Shown here piece after piece: positions 6,325-14,669 of a stretch of 17,473 nucleotides of DNA (the stretch's first letter is position 1; every line of letters begins with the position of its first letter). The notes beneath the pieces were generated by a model. The model was given only the letters and a program-made list of their open reading frames with translations, had not been told where the DNA came from and searched no databases. This DNA is from CAYJXK01 sp964374115 (GTDB lineage: Bacteria; Patescibacteriota; Patescibacteriia; Magasanikbacterales; UBA922), in the NCBI GenBank assembly GCA_964374115.1, contig CAYJXK010000017.1, positions 1-17,473 on the forward strand, written 5' to 3'. A program made the translations under genes and the position numbers.

Positions 6325-7524
6325 ATGCCAAAAAATTCACTTCCTCACATTCTCTTCGTGATCACCCAAGGCGGGCCATGGGGCGGAGCCCAACGATATG
6401 TGTATGATCTGGCGCGCGCACTCTCCTCGCGCGCGACGATCTCAATCGCGATTGGTGAACCAAATGGAAATAAAATACTCCAGCACAATATCCAAAAAAT
6501 CAAAGGGGTCTCTCTCATACAACTGAAGCATCTCGTCCGATCTATCTCTCCTATTCATGATCTTTTGGCTCTCCGAGAGTTGACCCATCTTTTTGCCGAC
6601 CTGAGGCCTGATGTCATTCACCTCAACAGTTCCAAAGCAGGGGTATTGGGGTCGCTCGCCCTCCACTTCTCAGGACGAAAAAAAACAGCCTGTGTCTACA
6701 CTGCCCATGGATGGGTGTTTCTGGAGCCGATTCTCCTCCCCATTCGGTGGTTCTATCGCATGCTCGAAAAAGTCACTGCTCGAATCAAAGATGCTGTCAT
6801 CGTCCTCTCTGAACAAGAACAAAAAACAGCTCAGACGCATCTGGGGCTCTCGAAAAATAAACTGCCTCTCATACCTCTTGGGATTCAGGCTCAAAGAACA
6901 CATCTCGAACGAAAGGAGGCACGACATGTCTTGACAACGCTCCTGCCCAAACCACCCGCGACCGACGCTCTTTGGGTCGGCACCATTGCGAATCTCTACC
7001 GCACCAAGGGTATTGATATTCTCCTCAAAGCATTGGAACATGCCACTTTTCCATTTGTCTCTATTATTATTGGGGAAGGACCGGAACGAAAAACTTTGGA
7101 AAAGGACATCTCGAAAAGACACCTCGAAACCAAAGTTTTTCTCCCCGGATTTGTCGAAAACGCCTCGTCGCTCCTTCCCGCGTTTGATCTCTTTGTCCTT
7201 CCTTCTCGCAAAGAAGGGCTCCCCTACACCTTGCTTGAGGCGATGTGGGCAGAAATTCCTGTGATTGCCACGCGAGTCGGCGGGGTTCCTTCTCTTGTGA
7301 TGAACAACAAAACAGGACTCCTTGTGAATCCTGAACAACCAGATGAATTAGAAGAGGCGTTGCATCGCGCGTCGAAAGAAAAAGAGGCCTGCCAAAGATA
7401 TAGAGAGAATGGAAAAATACATGTCAAGCAGTTTTGCACGCTTGATCGAATGTCTATGGAGACTCTGGCGCTGTACCATTCACTGATTCGGGAGAAACAG
7501 GCGCTGGAAGAATACTCGCGATAA
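6325..7524 (+). CDS. Glycosyltransferase family 4 (GT-B fold)
   Basis: 399 residues from ATG 6325, a normal GT4 length. The N-terminal half has the donor-loop-like GGPWGGAQRYV (16-26), DVIHLNSSKAG and AHGWVF segments; the C-terminal half has GTIANLYRTKG, IIGEGPER and the EX7E motif EGLPYTLLE (Glu297 and Glu305), followed by VGGVPSLV. These enzymes transfer a sugar from a nucleotide donor to a growing lipid-linked glycan at the cytoplasmic membrane face. An upstream extension to 6220 would run through the divergent promoter region and is unlikely. The 3' end overlaps the convergent O-antigen ligase gene by 71 nt. Donor and acceptor cannot be told. Confidence 0.92.
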   Translation: MPKNSLPHILFVITQGGPWGGAQRYVYDLARALSSRATISIAIGEPNGNKILQHNIQKIKGVSLIQLKHLVRSISPIHDLLALRELTHLFADLRPDVIHLNSSKAGVLGSLALHFSGRKKTACVYTAHGWVFLEPILLPIRWFYRMLEKVTARIKDAVIVLSEQEQKTAQTHLGLSKNKLPLIPLGIQAQRTHLERKEARHVLTTLLPKPPATDALWVGTIANLYRTKGIDILLKALEHATFPFVSIIIGEGPERKTLEKDISKRHLETKVFLPGFVENASSLLPAFDLFVLPSRKEGLPYTLLEAMWAEIPVIATRVGGVPSLVMNNKTGLLVNPEQPDELEEALHRASKEKEACQRYRENGKIHVKQFCTLDRMSMETLALYHSLIREKQALEEYSR

Positions 7525-9517
7525 TCGCGTCTCCTTGGGCGTCAAACGTCACTCCTGCTTGCTTCGCTTCTTCGATCAACGCGATCGCCTTTGCTGTGTC
7601 TCCGGTATGTTTGTACACCAGAGCCAGTCGCCACCAACTTTCTCCAATCGTTCTATCATCTTGCCTCGCTTGCTCGAGAAGCTCAATCGCTTCGTCTTTT
7701 TTTTGCAGTTGAAATTTCACCCCAGCCAAAGAATAGAACATTTGTTGACGATGTGGAGATTTGGAAAGTCCATCGGTCACAAACCGTTCGGCTTCCAAAA
7801 TATATTCAGGATTCCTGGTGACCTCATAGGCCATCTGTGCCATTTGCGTGAGCTGGAGATGTATTCGAATATCGAGCGGATGAAGTTCTAAATTCTTTTT
7901 GAGTTCTCCGTACGCGAATTCCAAAAGCGTTTTCGCGTATTCTTGTTTTCCGGCTTTGACATAATCAGGAAATGTGGCCGCAACCGATCGGGCAAAATCA
8001 ATACGCAGATCATCAATATGCGGCGTGGGAATATTGATCGCGTCTTTATACCGCTCTGTCGCGTCATCTTTGGCATTGTACACCGATCGGAGTGTTTCGA
8101 GTGATGACATATTCGCTCGGGCAGGATTGATATTTGTCACAAATATTAGGAAAAGAGACGCAAGGCAGACCAGTCCAAAAACCCCAACCGGCACACGACG
8201 ATCATGTTCATTCTCTGCTTTTCGTAATTGGGGAGATCCATACGATATCGCGCGATTCAAGAAAGCGAGAAAAAAGAAAAAGTACAGATACGAAGTGGGA
8301 TCTTCGAATACAAAAAATTGTTGAATATAATGGGCAACCAAAAACGCGATGCCAAACCCTGGCAGGTGTGGATCGAGTCCTCCCTTTTTCCATCGTCGAA
8401 ATAATACCCATCCGGGGACGATGAAGAGAGCAAGATACGTGATAATCCCGAAAGTACCCTGAATCGCGAGCATATTCACGGTCGCGTTGTGCGCGCTATC
8501 AAACCAAGTTTCTCCATAGCCAGAACGCAAAAATTCTGGACGATAATACTTATTGAACGCGTAATAATAATTGTTCGGTCCCCAGCCAAAGATAGGCTTT
8601 TCTTTCCACGCGTCAATGCCGATGCTCCACGCCATAAACCGGGTTTTGGCCGTGCCAGTCGAAAAATTCGTGTTCAAAAGTGGCCCCACTATGGGCAGAT
8701 GCCGCACAAAAGTGGTTTCTCGAAAAGAGAACAACACACCTGCAAGAACGATCCCGAGCACAAGAAGACCGCCGCAAACCGCTCGTACTTTTTTATGAGA
8801 TTTGAAAACAAAAAAATACCAGAGACATAACGCCGCGCCTCCTCCAATGATACCGAGAAACACGCCGCGCGTACCGCTCGCGAAAATGCCAACAAGCCCT
8901 AATGCTCCACCAATGGCCGCATATATTTTCCATGTTCTCTTTTCTTCATACAGAAAGAGTAACGCGGCAAGAAATGCCAAAAACATGCCATATGCTCCCA
9001 CATAAATCGCATTCCCAAGCGTCGCCACCGATCGCACGCTTCCTTTATTCAACAAAAATTGTGGCTGAATTTTTTGGATAAGAGCAATCGTCATCACGAT
9101 CCCTCCGGCAAAAAGAAACGCGCGAAACAACCATCGCCAATCTTGCTCCTCTTTGACCGCGGATGTTATGATGAAATAAAACAAAACATAATGAGCCACG
9201 GTGAAGAGCCCGAGCATCCGTTCATGATTGTCCCAAAAACTCCTCTGCCAATCCACGCCAATAAACGTGGATGCCGCCATGCTCACGAGAGACAGAAGCA
9301 CGACAATCGTGGTCGCGGATGATCGAATGCGATACCGCTCCCAATTGAGGAAAAGAAGCAAGAGATACAGCCCCATCATGAGAAGGATGATGCTTCGAAG
9401 CGTGACGATTTTTGGCACGATAAACGGAAAAATAAAATGACCGGGCGAAATGACGAGCGGAGCAAAAAATGTCGCTATGATAAGGATAAAAAGAATTTTT
9501 TCAAGATACTTGCGCAT
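7454..9517 (-). CDS. O-antigen ligase/polymerase-type (Wzy/WaaL) membrane protein with C-terminal TPR repeats
   Basis: 687 residues with about a dozen hydrophobic segments in the first two thirds. The SGTRG motif (214-218) and the large outer loop with GWGPNNYY (311-318) and SAHN (341-344) followed by a G-rich TM segment are the signature of the Wzy_C/O-antigen ligase family, which transfers or polymerises undecaprenyl-linked glycans outside the membrane. The C-terminus (about 535-665) is helical with TPR-like units (LKKNLELHP, EAIELLEQARQ, AKAIALIEEAKQ). ATG 9517 is preferred; an in-frame TTG at 9541 is possible. It lies 27 nt after the TPR-protein gene, so they form an operon. The stop lies within the convergent GT4 gene. 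It probably acts on the glycan made by the local glycosyltransferases; ligase versus polymerase is undecided. Confidence 0.87.
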   Translation of the reverse strand: MRKYLEKILFILIIATFFAPLVISPGHFIFPFIVPKIVTLRSIILLMMGLYLLLLFLNWERYRIRSSATTIVVLLSLVSMAASTFIGVDWQRSFWDNHERMLGLFTVAHYVLFYFIITSAVKEEQDWRWLFRAFLFAGGIVMTIALIQKIQPQFLLNKGSVRSVATLGNAIYVGAYGMFLAFLAALLFLYEEKRTWKIYAAIGGALGLVGIFASGTRGVFLGIIGGGAALCLWYFFVFKSHKKVRAVCGGLLVLGIVLAGVLFSFRETTFVRHLPIVGPLLNTNFSTGTAKTRFMAWSIGIDAWKEKPIFGWGPNNYYYAFNKYYRPEFLRSGYGETWFDSAHNATVNMLAIQGTFGIITYLALFIVPGWVLFRRWKKGGLDPHLPGFGIAFLVAHYIQQFFVFEDPTSYLYFFFFLAFLNRAISYGSPQLRKAENEHDRRVPVGVFGLVCLASLFLIFVTNINPARANMSSLETLRSVYNAKDDATERYKDAINIPTPHIDDLRIDFARSVAATFPDYVKAGKQEYAKTLLEFAYGELKKNLELHPLDIRIHLQLTQMAQMAYEVTRNPEYILEAERFVTDGLSKSPHRQQMFYSLAGVKFQLQKKDEAIELLEQARQDDRTIGESWWRLALVYKHTGDTAKAIALIEEAKQAGVTFDAQGDAIIASILPAPVSPESVNGTAPESP

Positions 9518-9544
9518 AGTGATTATGATCAAATGAGACAAACT

Positions 9545-10246
9545 CTATTGAAGCACATTCCCCCATCGTTCCTTATATTGTGAATTATCTGGATTGTTTT
9601 CGATAAGTTTTTTCACGGCTTGCGTGTATTTCTCTCCTTTCTCACCAATGTCTTCATAAAACAAAATGAGCTGGGTGAGTATATCCGGATGTCCATTGGT
9701 GCGAGCAATACCCTCGAGATAGGTTTTTTCTGCTTCGTCTTTCTGTTTGAGATGTTTCCACTGCACGCGACCGAGACTGACATAATACGCAGGATTCGAA
9801 AAATTATTGTTGATCGCGAGCCTATAATATTGCGCCGACTTTTCATAGTCTTTGAGATCGTTTTCATAGACTACCGCGATATTCCCGAACGCCAGGATAT
9901 TGTTATATTGCAATTCGATCGACTTCTGATATGCGACAATCGCACGCTCATAATCGCGAACCATGCCGTACATATTGCCAATCGCGATCCATGTTTCCCA
10001 AATCTTTGGCGATTCTTCGTACATGGCTCGCGTCCCGTCAATTTTTTCCTGGATGATCGCGCGAGCGGCTTCTTCTATATCCGATGGAATCACTATTCCT
10101 TCAAATGGTTGTTCGAGAGAAGCAGATACGTTCGACGTCGCTTGTTCTTCTGGTCTCCCTTGCCACAAAAAAAGAACTCCTCCAATGCCCAGGACGAGAA
10201 AGAGAACTCCGATAACAATTTTTTGGGTGGTGATGAGAGAATGCAT
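9545..10246 (-). CDS. Membrane-anchored TPR-repeat protein
   Basis: 233 residues: one N-terminal TM helix (about 8-28), a linker, then helical repeats fitting TPR units (WIAIGNMYGMVRDYERAIVAYQK; AFGNIAVVYENDLKDYEKSAQYYR; YVSLGRVQWKHLKQKDEAEKTY). TPR domains mediate protein contacts; its place directly upstream of the TPR-containing ligase suggests it helps assemble or regulate that enzyme. ATG 10246 has AAGGA 8 nt upstream, better than the in-frame TTG at 10252. The leader of about 175 nt starts with the element also found before the 6052 gene. Confidence 0.85.
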   Translation of the reverse strand: MHSLITTQKIVIGVLFLVLGIGGVLFLWQGRPEEQATSNVSASLEQPFEGIVIPSDIEEAARAIIQEKIDGTRAMYEESPKIWETWIAIGNMYGMVRDYERAIVAYQKSIELQYNNILAFGNIAVVYENDLKDYEKSAQYYRLAINNNFSNPAYYVSLGRVQWKHLKQKDEAEKTYLEGIARTNGHPDILTQLILFYEDIGEKGEKYTQAVKKLIENNPDNSQYKERWGNVLQ

Positions 10247-10340
10247 ACTCAATTTCCTTTTTTTGTGCCTCCAATTCTCAAAGGCAAAACATGCGTGTAG
10301 AGAGCGCTGTGGGTGACTATGATGCTGTTTGAGTTTTGCG

Positions 10341-10405
10341 CGTGCGGATTTTGGAGGGAAGAAAAAAGAAATCGTGACGATGCGGAGATACCACTTGCTA
10401 TGAGT
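10341..10405 (-). repeat. Shared leader element, copy 2
   Basis: Matches 6159-6221: shared blocks include CGTGCGG, TTTTGGAGG and TCGTGACGATGCGGAG on the plus strand. On the minus strand it starts the leader of the TPR-protein gene. Its CCTCCAA (10351-10357) is the exact complement of TTGGAGG at 10268-10274, near the gene start, so the leader could fold back on itself. Confidence 0.6.
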
Positions 10406-10427
10406 TCATTGGCTATTCGCTATGTAC

Positions 10428-10456
10428 ATAATACCAAAACCCACAAAAAAGAACAA
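10428..10456 (-). promoter_or_regulatory. Candidate promoter of the TPR-ligase operon
   Basis: Minus strand: extended -10 TGGTATTAT with TATTAT at 10428-10433, and TTGTTC (10451-10456) at 17-nt spacing as a weak -35 lying inside the terminator stem. The predicted start near 10421 gives a leader of about 175 nt. The -10 surroundings resemble those of module copies A and B. Confidence 0.5.
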
Positions 10457-10487
10457 CCCCCCGGCCGCGGCCGGGGGGTGTTCTTTT
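10447..10487 (-). terminator. Strong GC-rich terminator of the surface-protein gene
   Basis: The arms AAAAGAACAACCCCCCGG and CCGGGGGGTGTTCTTTT surround a GC-rich centre, with one bulged base. In the minus direction the stem is followed by TTCTTTTTTG, and it lies about 40 nt past the stop at 10528. A T-rich end in the plus direction means it may work both ways. Confidence 0.9.
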
Positions 10488-10527
10488 CTCAACTGTATAA
10501 GAACCGGAAACAAATACTGTGTCAGGA

Positions 10528-13500
10528 TTAGAGACTGAGCGTCTTCGCTGTGGAAGACACAGAGGTCAATCCGTTCACGAGATATCCATTGATCCAGTCA
10601 TCAGTGCTTGTTGAGTGGCCGCTCGCGCTGCGATCAGACCAGATAAAGTCATCATCCGAGATCGCTTCCGCGTCAACTGCTGTTGAGGAAGCCATGAGAA
10701 GCGTGCCAAAGTTGGCATGCGTTGGAAGCGCCGCGTCTCCTGCCAATCGTGTGGTCACAGAATCACCTGACGAAACGCCAGTAAAGGTTCCGCGAAGCAC
10801 GAAGTAGCGAGGTTTGGTTTTGGACACTGTCCATTCTTCACCTCCGTTACCAGCTGTTGGATTATCGTCATCGAGCAAGAATTCATAGACAGCACCACCA
10901 GTATAGTTCGCGCTACCTGCCGCAGAACTACTGGAGAACAAGAGGATTTCATTGGTGTCAGTAATGTCGTAGAACTCGAGCTGTGTCAAATTCACAGACG
11001 TTGTCGCGACATCAAAGGTAAATTTATACAGACCAACGTCTCCTGTATTCGCGGACACTTTGATCTTGAACATGTCCGCTGTCGCCGCCAATTTGCCTTC
11101 CATGGCAAACTTGACCGCGTCTGTGCTGTTGCCAGGTTCGGCACTCAGCGAGATCGTAGGCACTCCGCTGTACATGTAGTGTGTCTTTCCATTGGGGACA
11201 TTAGCGCCCAAGAATTCAGTGGCTCCTGTCCCGGTCTGCGCGCCTTTCCCAATCACATCTGAGCCAGCCCCGATATTGAATCCAAGTCTGTGTCCACCCA
11301 CAGTCACATTCTGATTCGTTCCGATACTGGAAAGATCTGCTTTCAAGTACATCAGTTTCCCGGCTGTGTTATTGATACTAACGATAAATGCTTTGGATTT
11401 TAGATCAATAACCGGAGTGGTTGTGGTTGGAGTCACAGATCCTACATTATTACCCGCTTCATCCGTAACATAGAGAAGATCATAGTCTTTGAATGAGGAG
11501 CTTGCGGTGGGTGTGACTCTCTGGGTAAACTTGATTGTGGCAATTTCCACATCTTCGGTCGTGGTCGCAAGGAAGTTGAACACAGCAAGTGTCACTCCCT
11601 TGGTTCCTGCCGCGTAGTTGGCCGCGTTTGGATCACCAGAATCAATTGAAACCTGCACTTGTCCTCCTGCGGTGCCAACTGTAATGGTTTGACCCGAAGC
11701 AGTATCAATGACTTCTGTGACCTGAGAGCTGGTCTTGGTGCCAACGGCAGCCACGAAGTCAGAACTTGATACACCAATGTTGTGTGTGGCTGTCGCGCCT
11801 GTTGCCGCGCTCCCAGCGATGTTCCCGATCACATACACTACTGATTTCTTGCCTGCTTTCACAAGAAATTGATCCTCTCCGCTCAGGTTGAATGTGATGG
11901 TTTCATCGTTTCCAGCGGTGCTATCGCTTCCGCTTTGCGCATTACTCAAGAACTCTTTGGACCCTGTGTTATCAAAGCTATCCCCGTCCTTGTCCACTTG
12001 CAACCGCATATTCTGGATGTCAATGGTCTTTGCCGCCCCTCCAGTGATGTCTTTGAATTTGAACTGGGTCACTTTGAGATCCTCGGATGAATTGGACGCG
12101 TCGAACTGCATATGCGCAAGTTGCACATCAGTCGTCCCTGCGGCAAGTGTTCGAGATGGCGGGGTCGCGAGTGTGGTAACGCGCAGTGCCGCAGACTTGA
12201 TCGTCTGAGTGTTTGCCGCGATAGTTGCCTGTGGCAATGCATACGTGCCAAGCGTAATGGTTTCAGAGCTGTCTTGTCCTGTTGCATCAAAATTTGCGGT
12301 GTTTGACATATCAATATCAATCACCACTGTGTCCCCTGAAACCGGAGTTGAGTCAATCTTTGCTTTCAGATACAATATGTTGTCTCCTACAGGCAAAGTG
12401 AACGCGTCGGTACTGGTAGCGTACCCTGCGACTGCGGGACTAGAAGAGCCACCAACACCATCAGAGCCACCTGTCAATGCTTTATCCTCCTTGGTATAAA
12501 GAGCCAATGAATCAAAGCCTGTTGGTATCACGGTGCCTGTGGTCGAAATCTTGAATACGACTTTGTTCACCGTAATAGGCTCACCCTGGACCTTGAAATT
12601 CCAAGAACCAAGTTTCACGCCTGTGCTATCTTCTGGCACGTCTCCTGCTACTACGTCATTGGTCTTTGACACGGTCAATTTTCCTTGGGAAATAGTGATC
12701 GTGTTGGTCAAAGCGCTCGCGTTGTTGGTTGGTAATGCGTAATACCCATACTTGAGATCTTTGGCAAGCACATGAGATTGGGCTTTCACATCCAAGTTGA
12801 TTGTGCGGGTTGATCCCTTCACAACGTCACCATACACCGCAAAGTTCTTGCTCTTGCCTTTCTCGATCTTGCAATTCACTCCGCAAGAAGCAAGGTCAAA
12901 GGTGACATACTTGTTGGCGAGGGTGCCTGTGGAAATCGTATTGTTGTCGAATTTGAGAACGATGTTTTGCACATCATCATCCGCGGATGATCCGCTATTG
13001 TTCAACACGATTTTTTCTACCTGGAAATCATTGGCTGAGACCGTCACTTTCAAATCAGCGAGTTGGACATTGGCCTTGCCAACCTGTTCTGTCACAGTGC
13101 CAACCTGCGCGCCTTCAGCGAGCGTCACAGTGCCAAGAGCCACATTCGCGTTGACTTGCACCACGTTGCCCTCAAGAGGAAGGGTTCCTACCACTGTTGA
13201 AGCGGTCTCGACAGAAAAGAGCGCGAGTTTTGGCAGGTTTCCTCCACCAAGAGAGGCTTTGGTTACCATATCACCGACAATGGTATACGTCTTGGTTTCA
13301 CCTTTTGGAACTACAATATCCTCGCTGAATATCGCGATACTATCTGAATTGAGACTCTTCCCACTATCATTGAGGAGTTTTCCATTCGCGTCCACCACAT
13401 TGACTTTGCTAAAGTCTCCATCCACTGCTGGGGCGCCAGTTCTCTTTATTTTGAAAGAGGTAATTGTGACATCGCCGCCAGAGGCAGTAAGGTTGACTTT

Positions 13501-14421
13501 GGTGAATGGCACGCGAACCGCGTCACCCACTGTGAATGTCGCGTTTGGAGTATCCGCGGCGAGCGCGATCGTGAGCTTGCCAGATGGTCCGGCAGGTGTG
13601 GTGTCTGCGCCTTTGTCGTCTGTTTTACTATCTGCGTCCGCTTCATCAGCTACGCCGCCACCTTGGGTTGGGTCTGCTGTGATATCGTCTGCTGGTTTTG
13701 TATCCGCTCCTACTTCACCATCACCGAGCGCGTTGAACACAGCTTCTGAAACGGTTTGAACGCTCTTGGAGAGGAAGCCTGCGAGCGTACCCTCGACTTC
13801 GACATACATGCCGTCTTCGACAGCATACACGGTGTCATCACCTGCGACTTTCACAAGCATGCCATCGTGTGGAATCGCTTTGTCAAGGACATCTCCTTCT
13901 TTGAGGTTGGAGTCAAACACTGGAGGAAGATCTGCAATCAGATTTTCCCATTTGTCTCCGTAGAGAGATTTCGCGACTGCCGCGCTTCCGATCTTGTGTT
14001 TCATGTTGTCTGGTCCAATCGCGTAGATGTTCGCTGATGTGGTTTTGCCAACCAGACGAGAACCTGGGCGATAGTTGACCCCTTTACCTGCTGGATAGGC
14101 ATCAGCACATGATGTTCCGTCTGAACCTACCTTTGGGATCTTTGTTACTATGCTCCAATTTGTCCCATACCATGTCTCATAGACAGTCGCGTGTGGGAAA
14201 TACATGGCTTCCATGTCTGCGTTCAAGATGAAGACCGATTTGTTTGGATCGCCGACGACTTGAAACAAATCGCCTTCGACCAAATCTGGACACTCTTCAG
14301 CATTTGCTATTAGTGGAACGAATGCTGAAACACCCATGCTCCAGAGGATCGTCATGAGAACGACAGACCATGTGAAGGCCTTTTTTGATATATTATATAA
14401 TGCATGAGTCATAATTGACAT
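10528..14421 (-). CDS. Giant S-layer-like surface protein with repeated beta-sandwich domains
   Basis: 1297 residues from ATG 14421. The signal peptide ends at ANA (residues 39-41). An N-terminal region (about 42-230) repeats the pattern of GDLFQV, SVFILNADMEAMYFP, NIYAIGPDNMKHKIG and TVYAVEDGMYVEVEG, short beta units also seen in other Patescibacteria surface proteins. An acidic Asp/Thr/Ala linker leads to about six beta-sandwich modules of 110-150 residues, each opening with a VxLAxxxFxA-E/D-xxxVxxxxF-like strand pair (for example VQLAHMQFDASNSSEDLKVT, VTLAVFNFLATTTEDVEIAT). The C-terminus holds WSDRSASGHS and DDWINGYLVNGL. The composition is Thr/Ser/Asp/Val-rich with few Cys, typical of S-layer proteins. 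It lies behind the sigma/anti-sigma genes, has a long structured leader and a strong terminator. An S-layer role is inferred. Confidence 0.85.
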   Translation of the reverse strand: MSIMTHALYNISKKAFTWSVVLMTILWSMGVSAFVPLIANAEECPDLVEGDLFQVVGDPNKSVFILNADMEAMYFPHATVYETWYGTNWSIVTKIPKVGSDGTSCADAYPAGKGVNYRPGSRLVGKTTSANIYAIGPDNMKHKIGSAAVAKSLYGDKWENLIADLPPVFDSNLKEGDVLDKAIPHDGMLVKVAGDDTVYAVEDGMYVEVEGTLAGFLSKSVQTVSEAVFNALGDGEVGADTKPADDITADPTQGGGVADEADADSKTDDKGADTTPAGPSGKLTIALAADTPNATFTVGDAVRVPFTKVNLTASGGDVTITSFKIKRTGAPAVDGDFSKVNVVDANGKLLNDSGKSLNSDSIAIFSEDIVVPKGETKTYTIVGDMVTKASLGGGNLPKLALFSVETASTVVGTLPLEGNVVQVNANVALGTVTLAEGAQVGTVTEQVGKANVQLADLKVTVSANDFQVEKIVLNNSGSSADDDVQNIVLKFDNNTISTGTLANKYVTFDLASCGVNCKIEKGKSKNFAVYGDVVKGSTRTINLDVKAQSHVLAKDLKYGYYALPTNNASALTNTITISQGKLTVSKTNDVVAGDVPEDSTGVKLGSWNFKVQGEPITVNKVVFKISTTGTVIPTGFDSLALYTKEDKALTGGSDGVGGSSSPAVAGYATSTDAFTLPVGDNILYLKAKIDSTPVSGDTVVIDIDMSNTANFDATGQDSSETITLGTYALPQATIAANTQTIKSAALRVTTLATPPSRTLAAGTTDVQLAHMQFDASNSSEDLKVTQFKFKDITGGAAKTIDIQNMRLQVDKDGDSFDNTGSKEFLSNAQSGSDSTAGNDETITFNLSGEDQFLVKAGKKSVVYVIGNIAGSAATGATATHNIGVSSSDFVAAVGTKTSSQVTEVIDTASGQTITVGTAGGQVQVSIDSGDPNAANYAAGTKGVTLAVFNFLATTTEDVEIATIKFTQRVTPTASSSFKDYDLLYVTDEAGNNVGSVTPTTTTPVIDLKSKAFIVSINNTAGKLMYLKADLSSIGTNQNVTVGGHRLGFNIGAGSDVIGKGAQTGTGATEFLGANVPNGKTHYMYSGVPTISLSAEPGNSTDAVKFAMEGKLAATADMFKIKVSANTGDVGLYKFTFDVATTSVNLTQLEFYDITDTNEILLFSSSSAAGSANYTGGAVYEFLLDDDNPTAGNGGEEWTVSKTKPRYFVLRGTFTGVSSGDSVTTRLAGDAALPTHANFGTLLMASSTAVDAEAISDDDFIWSDRSASGHSTSTDDWINGYLVNGLTSVSSTAKTLSL

Positions 14422-14473
14422 TATTTTGTCTTTCTTTCGAAGCGCTGTCTGCCCTCGCAGAAATGCGAAACAT
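14393..14473 (-). CDS. Possible 26-codon upstream ORF overlapping the surface-protein start
   Basis: On the minus strand GGAG sits 5 nt before ATG 14473, a better ribosome-binding site than that of the main gene (only a purine-rich GAAAGAAAG). The ORF encodes a peptide beginning MFRISARADS and stops at TAA 14393-14395, 29 nt inside the surface-protein gene in another frame. It could couple or limit translation of the main gene. It may equally be chance; nothing else supports it as a gene. Confidence 0.3.
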   Translation of the reverse strand: MFRISARADSASKERQNNVNYDSCII

Positions 14474-14663
14474 GTCGTCTCCAAAAGAAAGCGTGTTATG
14501 TTCTGCCTCTTGATGATCGCTAAGCGATCTCGACCTTGGACCAAGAAGCGCCCCGATGAACATCGGGGTTTGCTCTTGAGAGAGTATTTGCTCTCTCGCA
14601 ACCACATACTGTATGACCTACGACTTTTGACTCATAAAGAATCAAAAGTCTTGGGCATACAGT
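14448..14663 (-). promoter_or_regulatory. Structured leader region of the surface-protein gene (six stem-loops)
   Basis: Six perfect inverted repeats follow one another: 14448-14461 (TCTGC/GCAGA), 14515-14529 (GATCGCT/AGCGATC), 14535-14545 (CTTGG/CCAAG), 14551-14568 (CCCCGATG/CATCGGGG), 14578-14597 (GAGAGAG/CTCTCTC) and a two-step stem at 14608-14663 (ACTGTATG/CATACAGT outside, GACTTTTGA/TCAAAAGTC inside). None is followed by a clear T run on the minus strand, so they are poor intrinsic terminators. The region fills the 248 nt between the anti-sigma-like gene and the surface-protein start. No convincing promoter was found in it. It may stabilise or regulate the mRNA. Confidence 0.6.
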
Positions 14664-14669
14664 GACAGT

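Noticed and set aside
12797..13759. Long plus-strand ORF (320 codons) opposite the surface-protein gene
   Set aside because: It is a compositional shadow of the Thr/Val/Ser-rich gene on the other strand: no ribosome-binding site or recognisable domain.
14422..14607. N-terminal extension of the surface-protein reading frame by 62 codons
   Set aside because: The extension runs through the hairpin region, has no ribosome-binding site and would place the signal peptide in the middle of the protein.
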